Positions 44,940 to 45,568 of a DNA stretch of 45,568 bases are shown one piece after another. Positions within the stretch are counted from its first letter, which is position 1, and each line of letters begins with the position of its first letter. The notes below the pieces were generated by a model. That model had not been told where the DNA came from and searched no databases. It was given only the letters and a program-made list of their open reading frames with translations. This DNA is from Thiothrix sp. (GTDB lineage: Bacteria > Pseudomonadota > Gammaproteobacteria > Thiotrichales > Thiotrichaceae): the NCBI GenBank assembly GCA_020442915.1, contig JAGRJD010000019.1:1-45568 (forward strand). The letters run 5' to 3'. The position numbers were made by a program, and so were the translations under genes.

Positions 44940-45568
44940 TCAGTGTGCTGCGGCTTTACCGGCACCCCGTGGAATACGCACATCCTCAACCAGTTGCTGG
45001 ATATGCTCGGGTGGTGCAGCCGTCACCTTGGACACCAGGAAGGCGACAATAAAGTTCACAATGGCACCGACTGCCCCGAAGGCTTCCGGACTGATGCTGA
45101 AGAAGTAGTTCGGCTTCAGGCTGCCCAGGAACTCGGTACCTGGAATGAAGAAGATCCCCTTGTGCTGGAACACGTAGAACAGGGTGACACCGATACCGGC
45201 CAGCATACCCAGAATGGCACCAGCGGTATTCACGCGCTTGGAGAAGATACCCATCATCAGGACCGGGAAGATGGAGGAGGCGGCAAGACCGAATGCCAGT
45301 GCCACGGTACCGGCAGCAAACGCGGGCGGATGCAGTCCGAGCCAGCCGGCCACAAAGATCGCGATGGCCATTGCGACCCGGGAGGCCCACAGTTCAGCGC
45401 TTTCCGAAATGCCGGGATAGACAACCCCTTTGAGCAGATCATGCGAAACCGAAGAGGCGATGGCCAGCAGCAGGCCGGCTGCCGTGGACAGTGCCGCTGC
45501 CAGACCACCGGCAACTACCAGACCCACGACCCAAGCCGGCAGATTGGCGATTTCCGGGTTGGCCAGTA
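44940..45568 (-). CDS. sodium:solute symporter (SSS family), C-terminal part
   Basis: The gene enters from the right edge; about 208 C-terminal residues are present. The segment ANPEIANLPAWVVGLVVAGGLAAALSTAAGLLLAI, read in two parts, is the highly conserved late transmembrane region of acetate/cation symporters (ActP and the VC_2705 subfamily). It is followed by SSVSHDL and five or so further spans (AMAIAIFVAGWLGL, GTVALAFGLAASSIFPVLMMGIF, GAILGMLAGIGVTLFYVF, GAVGAIVNFIVAFLVSKV). The tail is short and hydrophilic. Sodium-coupled uptake of a short carboxylate is likely; the exact substrate cannot be fixed without the N-terminal half. Confidence 0.88.
   Translation of the reverse strand, partial: LANPEIANLPAWVVGLVVAGGLAAALSTAAGLLLAIASSVSHDLLKGVVYPGISESAELWASRVAMAIAIFVAGWLGLHPPAFAAGTVALAFGLAASSIFPVLMMGIFSKRVNTAGAILGMLAGIGVTLFYVFQHKGIFFIPGTEFLGSLKPNYFFSISPEAFGAVGAIVNFIVAFLVSKVTAAPPEHIQQLVEDVRIPRGAGKAAAH

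Overview
This window reads as chromosomal DNA from a non-enteric gammaproteobacterium of moderately high GC. It spans the replication-origin neighbourhood. The dnaA-dnaN-recF-gyrB block runs leftward, and rpmH-rnpA-yidC-mnmE runs rightward from the same spacer. Several other genes are typical of Gammaproteobacteria: queG/nnrD/tsaE/amidase, glnE, biosynthetic speA, ycgL, prlC, a yeiW-like cysteine-cluster protein and the DUF5666/DUF6502 pair. The species cannot be named from what is visible. All identifications come from reading motifs, gene order and start sites; no database search was run.

Layout. 1-2 kb: the 5' part of a secreted propeller-like protein, a gene-poor stretch and a small lipoprotein. 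2-6.6 kb: queG head-to-head with nnrD-tsaE-amidase (tRNA modification, metabolite repair, cell separation). 6.7-13.5 kb: a FemAB-like acyltransferase and a D-amino-acid aminotransferase facing glnE, then an M48 protease and tag. 13.6-18.3 kb: an M14 deacylase, speA, a membrane protein, ycgL and a gamma carbonic anhydrase. 18.3-21.9 kb: two secreted or membrane proteins of unknown role and prlC. 21.9-32.1 kb: the origin block, with DnaA boxes, clear promoters and three close matches to ParB-binding parS sites (plus one further left), which suggests that this is also the segregation centromere.

32.05-34.41 kb: a small foreign island starts exactly at the 3' end of mnmE, the attachment site used by SGI1-type elements. 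It holds an integrase N-terminal scrap joined to an IS4-type transposase C-terminal scrap, repeated GTGTGCCCA motifs at both ends, one intact secreted-protein gene that looks unlike its neighbours, and a second copy of the TTCTGTATTG core at the right end.

34.5-45.6 kb: an overlapping moxR-DUF58-transglutaminase operon, a yeiW-like gene, a CobC-like phosphatase and an FAD-linked oxidase. Next comes an unusual two-gene operon encoding a minimal HAD phosphatase and a small kinase-fold protein. A DUF6502-DUF5666 lipoprotein pair follows, ending in a duplicated terminator module. The window ends inside a sodium:solute symporter gene.

The most rewarding places to look are the mnmE-linked island, the HAD/kinase pair, the parS cluster, the queG/nnrD start codons that share CATG palindromes, and the rnpA frame that stays open across rpmH.
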